Shown one piece after another: positions 31,903-40,713 of a stretch of DNA of 64,000 nt. This stretch comes from Streptomyces anulatus (GTDB lineage Bacteria; Actinomycetota; Actinomycetes; Streptomycetales; Streptomycetaceae). The DNA lies in NCBI RefSeq assembly GCF_014650675.1, contig NZ_BMVK01000003.1:124001-188000 (forward strand). Reading direction: 5' to 3'. The notes below the pieces were generated by a model. That model was not told the DNA's origin. It made no database searches and saw only the letters and a program-made list of their open reading frames with translations. The first letter of the stretch is position 1. Every line of letters begins with the position of its first letter. A program made the translations under genes and the position numbers.

Positions 31903-33273
31903 GTGAACAACTCATCGATCGAAGGGTTGCGGGACCGCGTACGGGGGCCGGTGGTCACTCCTGACAGCGATGGCTACGACGAGGCGCGCAAGGTCTACAA
32001 CGGCATGATCGACCGGTTTCCGGCGGCCGTGGTGCAGTGTGCCCATGCGGGCGATGTCATGGCCTCGGTCGACTTCGCGCGTGACAACGGGCTGGACCTG
32101 GCGGTGCGTGGGGGTGGGCACAGTGTGCCCGGTTTCGGGACCTGCGACGACGGCGTGGTGGCCGATCTGTCCGGCATGCGGGGCGTCCGCGTCGATCCCG
32201 GACGACGGACCGCGCGGGTGGACGGCGGCGCGACCTGGGGCGACTTCGACGCGGCGACGGGCGCGTTCGGTCTGGCGACCACGGGTGGGATCATCTCCAC
32301 CACCGGCGTCGCGGGACTCACCCTCGGTGGCGGCATCGGATACCTCGCCCGCAGCCTGGGCCTGACCTGCGACAACCTGATCTCGGCCGATGTGGTGACC
32401 GCGGACGGCAGGCTGCTCGTCGCGAGCGAGCACGAACACGACGACCTCTTCTGGGCCATCCGCGGCGGCGGCGGCAACTTCGGCGCGGTGACATCGTTCG
32501 AATTCCGGCTCAGTCCGGTCAAGGAGATCTACGGCGGGCCCATCCTCTACGAGTTGGAGGACGCCAGCACGGTCCTGCGTGCGTTCCGCGAGCTCATCGC
32601 CGACGCCCCGGAGCAACTCGGCGGGTTCCCCGCCTTCCAGATAGCCCCGCCCCTGCCGTTCATCCCGGAGAACCGGCACGGCGACACCTTCATCCTGATC
32701 GTGGCGTGCTGGGCCGGTCCCCTGGATGAGGGAGAGCGGGCCGTCCAGCGGTTCCGCGATATCGCACCGGTGGTGGCCGAGCACGTCGGCCCGATGCCGT
32801 ATTCCGCGCTCAACACCGCGTTCGACGCGCTGGTTCCGCGCGGCCTGCAGCACTACTGGAAGGCCAACTTCGTGACCGAGCTGAGTGACGCGGCGATCAC
32901 GGCACACCTCGATCACGCACCTCGGCTGCCCGCCGTGAATTCGACGGTGCACATCTATCCGATCAACGGCGCCTGCCACCGCGTGGCTCCGGAGGACACG
33001 GCCTTCGCCTACCGGGACGCCACGTTCGCCACCGTCATCGCCGGAATGTGGCCGGACCCCGCCGACAACGAGGCCAACACCGCCTGGGTGCGGGACTACT
33101 ACGAGGCCACCGCTCCGCACTCGGAGGAAGGCGGGTACATCAACTTCATGGCCGAGGACGACCAGGACCGGATCAGGGCCAACTACCGGGGCAACTACGA
33201 ACGCCTCGTCGAGGTCAAGAGGGCTTACGACCCCGGCAACCTGTTCCATGTGAACCAGAACATCAAGCCGTAG
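31903..33273 (+). CDS. FAD-linked oxidase, berberine-bridge (BBE) type
   Basis: This 456-residue flavoenzyme has an N-terminal FAD_binding_4 domain with LAVRGGGHSVPGFG (His for 8-alpha-linked FAD, about residue 70) and GLTLGGGIGYLARSLGLTCDN (Cys for the second flavin bond, about 130), so bicovalent flavin is likely. The C-terminal BBE motif is YRGNYERLVEVKRAYDPGNLF. The family oxidises sugars, alcohols or natural-product intermediates with O2 as acceptor; the substrate is unknown. GTG 31903 was chosen because AAGGAG lies nine bases upstream. It stands alone, and marks return to ordinary chromosomal composition. No Tat signal is visible. Confidence 0.88.
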   Translation: MNNSSIEGLRDRVRGPVVTPDSDGYDEARKVYNGMIDRFPAAVVQCAHAGDVMASVDFARDNGLDLAVRGGGHSVPGFGTCDDGVVADLSGMRGVRVDPGRRTARVDGGATWGDFDAATGAFGLATTGGIISTTGVAGLTLGGGIGYLARSLGLTCDNLISADVVTADGRLLVASEHEHDDLFWAIRGGGGNFGAVTSFEFRLSPVKEIYGGPILYELEDASTVLRAFRELIADAPEQLGGFPAFQIAPPLPFIPENRHGDTFILIVACWAGPLDEGERAVQRFRDIAPVVAEHVGPMPYSALNTAFDALVPRGLQHYWKANFVTELSDAAITAHLDHAPRLPAVNSTVHIYPINGACHRVAPEDTAFAYRDATFATVIAGMWPDPADNEANTAWVRDYYEATAPHSEEGGYINFMAEDDQDRIRANYRGNYERLVEVKRAYDPGNLFHVNQNIKP

Positions 33274-33450
33274 CGGCGGCGGCCCCGCTCGTACAGCGGT
33301 GTTGTTACGTCCACGACGCTCAACGCTCGGGGCGCCGAGGTGGAACGACGGGGTGTGGACCGGCCGGAGGTCGGAGATCGGCAGGCGCCTTCTCGCGCGC
33401 GATCCATCACCGGCCTCCTCCATCCCGACCATCAGTGGGCGAAGGCTGCG

Positions 33451-34206
33451 TCACTCCTGCTTCTTGGAGTCCCGCGCCGCGCCCGAGCCGGACGGTACCG
33501 GCCGATCCTTCGGCCCCGGCTCTGCGGAACGGTCCGGGCTCTTCTCCGTCCCGTTGGCCCCCGTCTTCTCCTGCTGCTCTCCCGCCAACAGCCGTTCGCA
33601 GTAGCCCGGTACGGCCTCCCGACCGCCCGCCGCTGCCGCGAGCAGGCTCGTCGCCGTGTCACCGGACGGCTTGCCCCGCCCCTCGATCGCCGCGAGGTGG
33701 ACGCGGCAGTGCGCGACGGTGTCCCGCGCCGTGCCCGGACGGTCCTTGGGCGACGCCTTCGGGGCCCGCGAGGCCGGCCGGGTGGGCGGGGCGGGCTTCG
33801 ACGAACGCTGTGGCGGCCGACCCACGCGCCCCTCACCGGCCGATTCTTCGGCCGCGCCGGGTACCGTGGGCGCGTTCTGCCCGGGCTTCGGCTCCGCGCC
33901 ACCGCGGAACGGCGACGGGATGTCACCGGCCCCCGCCGCCACCGCGACCCCGCCGAGTGCCGCCGCCGCGACGAGAGCCGCCAGCAGCGCCTTGACCGAA
34001 CGTGACCAGCGCCGCTCATCGACCGGCCGCCAGTCGTCCCGTCCGCGCCGTCGGCGCGGCGCCGCGTGCGCGCCTTCCCCGTGCGCCGTACGGAAGGCGT
34101 GGAGCGCCTTCTCCTCGGCAGCCGGGCTGAGGGCGCCGGGGCGGCTCGCGACGTCGAGCAGCGTCTCCAGCTCAGGGGTACGGGGATCCACCGGTTCGGG
34201 ATTCAT
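33451..34206 (-). CDS. Membrane protein downstream of ECF sigma, possible anti-sigma partner
   Basis: This is a 251-residue protein with one transmembrane helix (about 73-92, ALLAALVAAAALGGVAVAAG). The cytoplasmic N-terminus (TPELETLLDVASRPGALSPAAEEKAL) is helical; the extracellular part is Pro/Lys-rich and disordered, with a conserved-looking segment containing AHCRVHLAAIEGRGKP. The ATG overlaps the sigma stop by four bases, so both are made together. This topology and coupling suggest an anti-sigma or sigma-regulating role. The HxxxCxxC zinc motif of ZAS anti-sigmas is absent, so the assignment is tentative. Confidence 0.65.
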   Translation of the reverse strand: MNPEPVDPRTPELETLLDVASRPGALSPAAEEKALHAFRTAHGEGAHAAPRRRRGRDDWRPVDERRWSRSVKALLAALVAAAALGGVAVAAGAGDIPSPFRGGAEPKPGQNAPTVPGAAEESAGEGRVGRPPQRSSKPAPPTRPASRAPKASPKDRPGTARDTVAHCRVHLAAIEGRGKPSGDTATSLLAAAAGGREAVPGYCERLLAGEQQEKTGANGTEKSPDRSAEPGPKDRPVPSGSGAARDSKKQE

Positions 34207-34802
34207 GTCCCATCCTTCAGCATGCGCTGTGCTCCGGGCGTCGCACCGCGTGCTCCGGCCCGGGTGAGTTGGCCCGCCAGTCTCTTCAGCCCCCGGTAGG
34301 CCGCGGTGCGCACCGCGCCGGGGCGCTTGCCCAGCACCCGCGCGCTCGCCGGCCCGTCGAGCCCGACGACCACGCGCAGCAGTACCGCCTCCGCCTGGTC
34401 GCGCGGCAGGCTCCCGATCAGTTCGAGGGCCTGCTCCGTGGAGAGCTTCTCCAGGACCGCGGCTGCCGTGTCGTGTCCGCCCGGCAGTTCCAGCATGTCC
34501 TGTTCCAGCAAGGATGTGCACGGTCGCCGTTTCTGCCTGCGGAGGTGGTCCAGGGCACGGTGACGGGCGATGGTCGCCGTCCACCCCCGGAAGCCCGCGC
34601 CGTCGCCGCGGAAGCGGCCCAGGTCGCGCGCGATCTCCAGCCAGGCCTCGGAGGCCACGTCCTCGGCGTCGTCGCCGACCAGCCCCCGGACGTAGCCGAT
34701 CAGGCCGGGCTGCACCAGCCTGTACGCGATCGCGAACCCTTCGTCGTCCCCCTGTTGGGCTCGGTCGACAGCAGCGCCGAGCTCCGCGTCGTGCACCCCC
34801 AC
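34203..34802 (-). CDS. ECF-type RNA polymerase sigma factor
   Basis: This 199-residue sigma-70 family protein has region 2 at about 25-90 (AEDVASEAWLEIARDLGRF, then FRGWTATIARHRALDHLRR) and region 4 at about 120-180 (LELIGSLPRDQAEAVLLRVV and SARVLGKRPGAVRTAAYRGLKRL). It would direct RNA polymerase to its own promoter set. GTG start. The partner membrane gene overlaps its stop. A divergent secreted-protein gene at 35027 shares the 225-base intergenic region and might be a target. Confidence 0.9.
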   Translation of the reverse strand: MGVHDAELGAAVDRAQQGDDEGFAIAYRLVQPGLIGYVRGLVGDDAEDVASEAWLEIARDLGRFRGDGAGFRGWTATIARHRALDHLRRQKRRPCTSLLEQDMLELPGGHDTAAAVLEKLSTEQALELIGSLPRDQAEAVLLRVVVGLDGPASARVLGKRPGAVRTAAYRGLKRLAGQLTRAGARGATPGAQRMLKDGT

Positions 34803-35026
34803 ACTTCCCTCTCCGTACCCAGGCCCCGCCCGATCCGCCCCACCATCTCTGCGTTCGGAGTCGAAGAAACGTCACTGAAGTCGTCACCGTCCGCAGGCGG
34901 CGAGGGCCGGTCCGGGTGGCTCGGGATCCGTGGCCCTGTGACGTTTCGCAGCCGGGACGCGCTGGGTACGGCAGGTCCGCCCATGGGACGGGTGCGCCGC
35001 GCACGACCGAACGTTGAGGAATCATC

Positions 35027-35947
35027 ATGATCAGAAGCAGCACACTGGGCCGTCACGCGGCCCGTACGGCGGCCGTCCTCACCGCGGCTTTCGCACTGGC
35101 GGTGACGATGGCCCCGCTCACGGGCACGGCGCAGGCCCATGAAGCGGTGACGGGGTCGCTCAGCTTCAGCGGTGAGCCGGGTGAGTACATATCCGGCGGT
35201 CAGTCCTACGCCTATACCCCCGACACGACCGAGATGTTCGACATCTCCGGGCCGACCTCGCAGTCCGGTCTGGGCGCCACGGTCGTCACGCCCGAGGGCG
35301 AGCGCTGGGCCCTGTCCATGTCAGCCCCTTACGGCCAGAAGCTCGTGGCCGGCACCACCTACTCCAACGCGCGCAGTTGGCCCGAGGCCCAGCCCGAGGA
35401 TCCGAAGCTGCAGTTCAGCGTGACCGACAGGTACTGCGAGAGCGGCACCGGTTCCTTCACCGTCTCGCACATCGCTTACGGACCCCACGGCTACATCCGT
35501 GAGATCGACGCCACCTTCGAGCGGACCTGCAGCGGATCCACCCTGCCCGTACGCGGTGAGCTCCACGCTCGTATGCCCGAGCCGCCCGCGGAACTCGCCA
35601 TCGGCGTACAGCTGAACACCTCGGGCACGGTGGCCACCCGTACCGGTGAGATCACCGTCGGCGGCACCACCACCTGCAACAAGCCGACCCGCATCAGCAT
35701 CAACGTCAGCGCCTACCAGACGCAGAAGCGCACGACGGCGAACGGCTCGCACGAGAACCTGATCGTTGTCTGCGAGCCCGGCTCCCCGGTTCCGTGGACC
35801 ACGTCCTTTCCCAGCAACATCGATCCCACCGCCTCCTTCCAGCCCGGCGCCGCCGTGCTCCGGGGGCTGGCCACTGCGGACGACCGTGACTACCCCGTGA
35901 GCGTCACCGACTTCCGGAGCGACGACATCACGCTCGTCAGGTCCTGA
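35027..35947 (+). CDS. Secreted protein of unknown function
   Basis: This is a 306-residue protein with a classical signal peptide (MIRSSTLGRHAARTAAVLTA... GTAQAHEA, cleavage near residue 38). The mature part is beta-rich and Ser/Thr/Gly-rich, with three to four cysteines likely in disulfides (DRYCESGTGSF, FERTCSGSTLP, TTTCNKPTR, VVCEPGSP). No catalytic signature was found. It is divergent from the sigma operon. It may be an extracytoplasmic structural or binding protein under control of that sigma factor, which is an inference from placement only. Confidence 0.75.
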   Translation: MIRSSTLGRHAARTAAVLTAAFALAVTMAPLTGTAQAHEAVTGSLSFSGEPGEYISGGQSYAYTPDTTEMFDISGPTSQSGLGATVVTPEGERWALSMSAPYGQKLVAGTTYSNARSWPEAQPEDPKLQFSVTDRYCESGTGSFTVSHIAYGPHGYIREIDATFERTCSGSTLPVRGELHARMPEPPAELAIGVQLNTSGTVATRTGEITVGGTTTCNKPTRISINVSAYQTQKRTTANGSHENLIVVCEPGSPVPWTTSFPSNIDPTASFQPGAAVLRGLATADDRDYPVSVTDFRSDDITLVRS

Positions 35948-36093
35948 CTCCGCGGCGGGCCCGGCTCGGCCGGGCCCGCCCTGCCCCTGGCCCCGCAGCT
36001 CGCCCAGGACCGTGTCCACCTCCACGACCGGCCCGAAGGCGTCGCGTGATCGGCCGGGCAAGCCCTGGGTGGGACCGGCAGTGAGGGAGAAGG

Positions 36094-36609
36094 ATGGGGG
36101 TCATGGGAGAACTCGTGGATCGCGTCGACGATCGTGACAGGGTCATCGGCGTCGTGGACCGGAGCGAGGCGGTGGCGGCCGGGTGGCTGTACCGCATGTC
36201 CATGGTGCTGTGCCGGGACGAGGAGGGCCGCTATCTGGTGCACCGGCGGCCCGGGAGCAGCTCGCGCTTTCCGGGCGAGTACAGCTGGTTGGTGGCCGGT
36301 GCGGTGGGGGCGGGGGAGTCGTACGCGGAGGCTGCCCACCGTGAGCTCCGTGAGGAGATGGGGGTCCGGGCGTCCGTCCGCCCGCTGTTCACGTTCCTGT
36401 GCCGGGGCGAGCTGAGTCCGTACTGGTTCGCGGTGCACGAGGCCACCGTCGAGCAGGATCAGATCGCACCGCAGGCCGCCGAAGTGGCGTGGCACGGCTG
36501 GCTGTCCGGCGACGAGCTGCGGGATGCGATGGCGAGCTGGAAGTTCGTCTCGGACAGCCGCGATGCCTACCACCGCTACGTACGACTCGCCACGGACCGC
36601 CCGCGCTGA
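36094..36609 (+). CDS. NUDIX hydrolase, YfcD/IDI-like
   Basis: This 171-residue protein has the complete Nudix box GAVGAGESYAEAAHRELREE (GX5EX7REUXEE), at about 69-91. The N-terminus (GELVDRVDDRDRVIGVVDR and RMSMVLCRDEEGRYLVHRRP) matches the YfcD/isopentenyl-diphosphate-isomerase-like branch. It likely hydrolyses a nucleoside-diphosphate-linked substrate, with Mg2+ bound by the box glutamates. The start may be ATG 36094 or 36103. It is monocistronic and convergent with the small membrane gene at 36641. Confidence 0.85.
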   Translation: MGVMGELVDRVDDRDRVIGVVDRSEAVAAGWLYRMSMVLCRDEEGRYLVHRRPGSSSRFPGEYSWLVAGAVGAGESYAEAAHRELREEMGVRASVRPLFTFLCRGELSPYWFAVHEATVEQDQIAPQAAEVAWHGWLSGDELRDAMASWKFVSDSRDAYHRYVRLATDRPR

Positions 36610-36640
36610 GACCGGGCGTCCGATGGATTCGGCGGCCCGT

Positions 36641-37006
36641 TCATATCGGGCGTCGTTCCGTAGTTCCTCCGGGCCCCGCCCGGCCATCGCCGCGCTGTCG
36701 TCGCAGGTCCAGGGCCGCGAGGGCCGTACGCTCCACCGCGAGCAGCAGGGCGAGCCCGATGGCTGCCACCAGGCCCCATCCCAGGCCGGGAAGCCACAGC
36801 AGCGCCATCTCCACCGTGCCGCCGAGCGTCGAGGGCAGCCACCACAGGAGCGCCGCCACCTCCCGCACCGCCCTCGCCCTCGTCTCCTCACGCGTCCAGG
36901 CGGTCTTCCCGGGCCGCTGCCGCCAGTACGAGTAGCCCGAGCAGGGGGCCTCGCATGACGCACACCGGTAGCCACCGCGGAGATGATATTTGACCGATCG
37001 TTTCAC
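36641..37006 (-). CDS. Small putative membrane protein
   Basis: This is a 121-residue protein with an N-terminal Cys-pair segment (RCASCEAPCSGYSYWRQRPG) and one or two hydrophobic helices (ALLWWLPSTLGGTVEMALLW and LGWGLVAAIGLALLLAVE) before a basic, disordered tail. No family was recognised. It diverges from the TetR gene, and its first codons lie on the putative TetR operator. Coding status is moderately supported by the clean hydrophobic pattern and the absence of any other gene between NUDIX and TetR. The start could be further inside. Confidence 0.45.
   Translation of the reverse strand: MKRSVKYHLRGGYRCASCEAPCSGYSYWRQRPGKTAWTREETRARAVREVAALLWWLPSTLGGTVEMALLWLPGLGWGLVAAIGLALLLAVERTALAALDLRRQRGDGRAGPGGTTERRPI
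36991..37005. promoter_or_regulatory. Possible TetR operator
   Basis: TGACCGATCGTTTCA has TGA/TCA ends and a CGATCG core 20 bases before the TetR GTG. Symmetry is imperfect, so this is a weak candidate judged mainly by position. Confidence 0.35.
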
Positions 37007-37025
37007 TATCGCCTAGGGTTCGACC

Positions 37026-37610
37026 GTGGCCAGAACCAAGGAATTCGACCCGGAAGCCGCCCTGCAGTCAGCCCTCCAGCTGTTCTGGCAGCGCGGCTAC
37101 GAGGCGACCTCGATGGCGGACCTCGTCGAGCATCTCGGCATCGGGCGGGCCAGCATCTACGCCACGTTCGGCAACAAGCACGAGCTGTACCTGAAGGCAC
37201 TGGACCGGTACAGCGAGAACCGCGACTCGAACCTGCTGCACGAGCTCTCCCAGCCGGGCGCCGCGCTGCCCGCCGTGCGCACGGCGGTGCGGCGGTTCGC
37301 GGCCGAGGCGAACGCCGACGAACATCGCGCCAAAGGGTGCTTCATCACCAACACGGCCGCCGAACTGGGCCCGCACGACCCGGCGGCGGCCCGGCGGGTC
37401 GAGGCGAGCTGGGACCACTTCGAGACGCTGTTGCACTCGGCACTGACCCGGGCCCAGGCGCAGGGCGAGCTGCCCGCGGAGCGCGATCCGCGTGCGCTCG
37501 CACGGATGCTCCTCGTGCTGATGCAAGGTCTGCGGATCGTCGGCAAGGCGTCGAAAGGGCCGGGCCGGGTCCGGGACGCCGCCGAGCAGGCGCTGAGCCT
37601 GCTCGACTGA
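37026..37610 (+). CDS. TetR/AcrR-family repressor
   Basis: This is a 194-residue regulator. The N-terminal helix-turn-helix is canonical (ALQLFWQRGYEATSMADLVE, then GIGRASIYATFGNKHELY, residues 18-55). The ligand-binding half includes GCFITNTAAELGPHDP, typical of the TetR_C_16/YxaF-like group. GTG start. Downstream lie an MFS exporter and an SDR, which it probably represses until a small molecule binds. Its own promoter lies in the 20-base gap shared with the divergent small gene. Confidence 0.9.
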   Translation: MARTKEFDPEAALQSALQLFWQRGYEATSMADLVEHLGIGRASIYATFGNKHELYLKALDRYSENRDSNLLHELSQPGAALPAVRTAVRRFAAEANADEHRAKGCFITNTAAELGPHDPAAARRVEASWDHFETLLHSALTRAQAQGELPAERDPRALARMLLVLMQGLRIVGKASKGPGRVRDAAEQALSLLD

Positions 37611-37640
37611 GCCCGCCCCAGCCCTCCCAAGCGAGCCCGC

Positions 37641-37700
37641 TCGACCGGGTCCGTTCGCCCGGGTCCGATCGAGTCCGTTCGATTGAGTCCGTTCGACTGA
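37641..37700 (+). repeat. Short tandem repeat between tetR and MFS gene
   Basis: Four imperfect copies of a unit near 14 bases (GTCCGTTCGAYTGA / GGGTCCGATCGA) lie between the repressor stop and the transporter start. The GATCGA/GTTCGA cores resemble the CGATCG in front of tetR, so they may be repressor sites or a simple slippage product. Confidence 0.5.
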
Positions 37701-37727
37701 AACACACCTCCTGCGGGAGGCGTCTTC

Positions 37728-39134
37728 ATGGCCACATACCAGAACGTTCAGTCAAGTATCGGGGGAGAAATGGCCGAAACACAGAGCTGGAACAGTACGA
37801 CCGGGGCCGCCTCGGCCCGGCCCGCGCCCGGCCCTGCCTTCGCGCTGCTCGGCATCGTCCAGATGTCGCTGCTCTTCACGCTCACCTCGCTCGTCGTACC
37901 GCTGCCCCGGATAGGCCACGAATTCTCGCTCGACCGCACCGACTTGATCCTTCTCAGCTCCGCCTACGGGCTGGCCTTCTCCGGGCTCCTCCTCTTCGGC
38001 GGCCGCGTCGCCGACCGCTTCGGCGGGCGTCGCGCCCTCACCGCCGGGCTGCTCGTGTTCACCGCCGCGTCCCTCGCCGCACTGCTCGCCCCGGGACCGG
38101 GGACCCTGTTAGCCGCCCGCTTCGCGCAGGGCGCGGGCGCCGCTCTAGCCGCACCCGCGGCCATGGCGGTACTGCGCGCGGCCTTCCCCCAACCCGACGC
38201 GTACGGACGGGCGATGGCCACCTGGGGCGGGCTCTCGGTCATCGGCGCCACAGCGGGGCACCTGCTCTCGGGGGTCATCTCGGCGCTCGCGTCCTGGCGG
38301 CTCGCCCTGGCCGTCCCGGTCGTGGTGGCCGCCCTCGCCCTCGCCCTCGCGCCGCGTCTCCTGCCGGCGACCCCGGCCGGCACGGGCCGCTCCCTGGATC
38401 TGCCGGGCGCACTGCTCTCGACCGCCGGGATCACCCTGGCCAGCTACGGTCTCGTTCTCACCGAGGCCCGCGCCTGGGAATCGGCGGCCGTCCTCGTTCC
38501 CCTGCTCGCCGGGGCCGCGCTGTTCACGGCCTTCCTGATCGTCGAGCGCCACCGGCGCGACCCGCTGCTGCCCCTCGGGTTCCTCCGCGACCGGCGCCGG
38601 GCCCTCGCGCTCGCCGCCGTCGGTCTGACCGCCGCCGGGACCGCCACGACGTTCACCCTTCTCTCGCTCCATCTTCAGCAGGACCGCGGCTGGTCGGCGC
38701 TGGCGACCTCCACCGGCTTCGTTCCCTTCGCGGTGGCGCTGCTCGTCTCGGGCCGCACGGCGGGACCGCTCATCGCCCGGTACGGGGCGCCGGCCGTGAC
38801 CACCGCCGGGCTGGCGGTGGCTTCCACCGGCCTCGCGCTGATCGCGCTCATGGGCCTGGCACCGCACAACTCCTACGCGTACGGGCTCCTCCCCGGCCTG
38901 ATCCTGCTGCCGGCCGGCGCGGCCGCCGGCTTCGCGGCCGCCTCGGTCCTCGCGACGGACGGGGTGGAGCCCCGGCAGACCGGGCTCGCGGGCGGCGTCA
39001 TGAACACCGCGATGGAACTGGGCCCGACCGTCGTCCTCGCCGCCCTGCTCACCCTCGGCTCCGACAGCACCTCACTCGCCGCGACGGCAGTCCTGCTCGC
39101 CGTCGCCGCGTTCATCAGCCTCCGCACCAAGTAG
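37728..39134 (+). CDS. MFS drug-efflux transporter (DHA2-like)
   Basis: This 468-residue membrane transporter has twelve to fourteen hydrophobic helices. MFS signatures are visible: GGRVADRFGGRRALTAG between TM2 and TM3, and AAPAAMAVLRAAFP after the motif-C region (GLSVIGATAGHLLSGVISAL). Large drug:H+ antiporters of this type export antibiotics or dyes. A start at 37770 (MAETQSW) with GGGGGAG upstream is an alternative to 37728. It sits behind tetR and before an SDR, so the three genes form a likely ligand-responsive efflux/modification unit. Confidence 0.88.
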   Translation: MATYQNVQSSIGGEMAETQSWNSTTGAASARPAPGPAFALLGIVQMSLLFTLTSLVVPLPRIGHEFSLDRTDLILLSSAYGLAFSGLLLFGGRVADRFGGRRALTAGLLVFTAASLAALLAPGPGTLLAARFAQGAGAALAAPAAMAVLRAAFPQPDAYGRAMATWGGLSVIGATAGHLLSGVISALASWRLALAVPVVVAALALALAPRLLPATPAGTGRSLDLPGALLSTAGITLASYGLVLTEARAWESAAVLVPLLAGAALFTAFLIVERHRRDPLLPLGFLRDRRRALALAAVGLTAAGTATTFTLLSLHLQQDRGWSALATSTGFVPFAVALLVSGRTAGPLIARYGAPAVTTAGLAVASTGLALIALMGLAPHNSYAYGLLPGLILLPAGAAAGFAAASVLATDGVEPRQTGLAGGVMNTAMELGPTVVLAALLTLGSDSTSLAATAVLLAVAAFISLRTK

Positions 39135-39201
39135 CCGGGCAAGCACGTTGCCCCGTACCCGAACAGCCGCGCACACAGCGCTGTCCAGAGGAGTCATCAC
39201 C

Positions 39202-39966
39202 ATGTCCGCACGCTTCACCGGCAAAGCCGTCCTCGTCACCGGCGCGGGATCCGGCATCGGCCGGGCCGTCGCACTCGCCTTCGCCGCCGAAGGGGCCTCG
39301 GTGGTCGCGGCGGGACGTACGGCCGCCTCGCTCGACGAGACGGTCGCGCTGATCGAGAAGGAGGGCGGCTCGGCGGTCGCGGTCACCGCGGACGTGACCC
39401 GCTCCGAGGACGTCAGGACCCTGGTCCGCCGTACCGTCGAACACTTCGGGAGCCTTGATGTCGCCGTCAACAACGCGGGCGTCTTCCGGGGCGGCGCTCC
39501 CGTCGCCGACCTCCCCGAGGAGGACTGGCGCACCCTGCTCGACATCAACGTCACCGGTGTCTTCCTCGCCCTGCAGGCCGAGATCGCCCGGATGCGCGAA
39601 CAGCCCACCGGCGGCGCGATCGTCAACATCGCCTCCAACCTCGGCGCGCACAGCCGTATCCCCGGCGTGGCCGGCTACCTCACCACCAAGGCAGCCGTCT
39701 CCGCCCTGACCCGGGCCGCCGCCCTCGACCACATCGCCGACGGGATACGCATCAACGCCGTCAGCCCCGGCGCGACCGCCACCACCATGTCGCTGCTGCC
39801 GGGCGAGACCGAAGCCGGCCGCGCCGCCCGGATGAAGGACGCGTCGCCGCTGGGGCGGGTCTCCTCCACCGCCGAGGTCGCGGCGGCCGTGCTGTATCTG
39901 GCCTCGCCGGACGCCGCTTCCGTGGTCGGCAGTGATCTGGTCATCGACGGCGGGGCCTCCGCCTGA
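39202..39966 (+). CDS. Short-chain dehydrogenase/reductase (SDR)
   Basis: This is a 254-residue classical SDR. The cofactor motif TGAGSGIG lies at 14-21, the NNAGVF motif near 90 and the catalytic Ser in IVNIASNLGAHS (about 143). Tyr-Lys are in GYLTTKAAV (YxxxK, about 157) and the C-terminal signature is VVGSDLVIDGG. It reduces or oxidises a carbonyl/alcohol with NAD(P)H; the substrate is not known. ATG 39202 follows AGAGGAG. It is 67 bases behind the MFS gene and likely co-transcribed, suggesting modification of the exported compound. Confidence 0.9.
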   Translation: MSARFTGKAVLVTGAGSGIGRAVALAFAAEGASVVAAGRTAASLDETVALIEKEGGSAVAVTADVTRSEDVRTLVRRTVEHFGSLDVAVNNAGVFRGGAPVADLPEEDWRTLLDINVTGVFLALQAEIARMREQPTGGAIVNIASNLGAHSRIPGVAGYLTTKAAVSALTRAAALDHIADGIRINAVSPGATATTMSLLPGETEAGRAARMKDASPLGRVSSTAEVAAAVLYLASPDAASVVGSDLVIDGGASA

Positions 39967-39992
39967 CCGCACTCCCCGGGGCGATGGTGCCG

Positions 39993-40475
39993 TCAGCCGT
40001 GCATCGCGGAGCTGTACGCGAACAGGGCGATCACGCCGGCGACGCACACGAGGATCACCCATGAGCCGAAGCCGGTGTGCCTTCCCCTGCCGTTCCGCCG
40101 CGCGGACTTCCGGGGCTTCCGGGACTTCCGGGAGCCCCCGGACCGCCCGGCGGTTTCCCGGTCCGGGGCGGGCCGCGCCGCGTCGGCCGCGGCGTCGGCC
40201 AGCAGGCGTCGGCAGGTCGCGGCGAGCACGCCCGTACCTGCGGAGAGAGGCACCACGGCCTCCGAACGCGCCGGAGCCGTGGTGCCGCCGTCCAGGATGC
40301 GCCCCGCGCGTACGAGGATCTCGTCCCGGCCGCCCGCCGGAGCGAGGCTGATCCACCGCCGTACGTGCTCGCCCCGGATGACCATCCCCCCGGACCGCTC
40401 CCGGTACACGGTGTGCTCCCGCCACAACACCGCAGCCAACTCCTGTGCGGTGTCTCTCAGTTGTGCGCCCACCAT
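39993..40475 (-). CDS. Unknown protein with C-terminal membrane anchor
   Basis: This is a 160-residue protein. The N-terminal 90 residues form a soluble alpha/beta domain (VGAQLRDTAQELAAVLWREH, then RGEHVRRWISLAPAGGRDE). A Ser/Arg/Lys-rich linker and a single C-terminal transmembrane helix (GSWVILVCVAGVIALFAYSS) follow, so it should be tail-anchored in the membrane with its domain in the cytoplasm. ATG 40475 has GGGGGACGG just upstream. No family was recognised. Confidence 0.65.
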   Translation of the reverse strand: MVGAQLRDTAQELAAVLWREHTVYRERSGGMVIRGEHVRRWISLAPAGGRDEILVRAGRILDGGTTAPARSEAVVPLSAGTGVLAATCRRLLADAAADAARPAPDRETAGRSGGSRKSRKPRKSARRNGRGRHTGFGSWVILVCVAGVIALFAYSSAMHG

Positions 40476-40509
40476 CCGTCCCCCCACCTCGCGTCGAATC
40501 GAACAAGCA

Positions 40510-40713
40510 TCGAACTCTACTGGCGGGTGCGGATCCCGGAGCATCAGGCCCCGTTCCACGACGGCCCGGCCGGGGGCGAGGGGGACGCCAACGGCCGGGG
40601 CGTGGAGTTCAAGGCCGGCGACAGGGCCAAGGGCATGACGCCCTACTTCATCAAGGTGCAGGTGGGGAACGTCGGCGGCACCGAACTGTCGTACGTGGGT
40701 GCGGGATCGCTCA
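40510..40713 (+). pseudogene. Lipoprotein-like Ig-fold remnant
   Basis: An open stretch reads YWRVRIPEHQAPFHDG, then GVEFKAGDRAKGMTPYFIKV and VGNVGGTELSYVGAGSL. This resembles the middle of secreted or lipoprotein domains that continue for about another hundred residues. There is no start codon or signal peptide and the frame runs into the antisense end of the deacetylase gene, so both ends are lost. Confidence 0.5.

Noticed and set aside
33451..35043. Single 530-codon minus-strand gene
   Set aside because: It is the 33451-34206 gene plus out-of-frame sequence of the sigma gene. Sigma motifs lie in the other frame.
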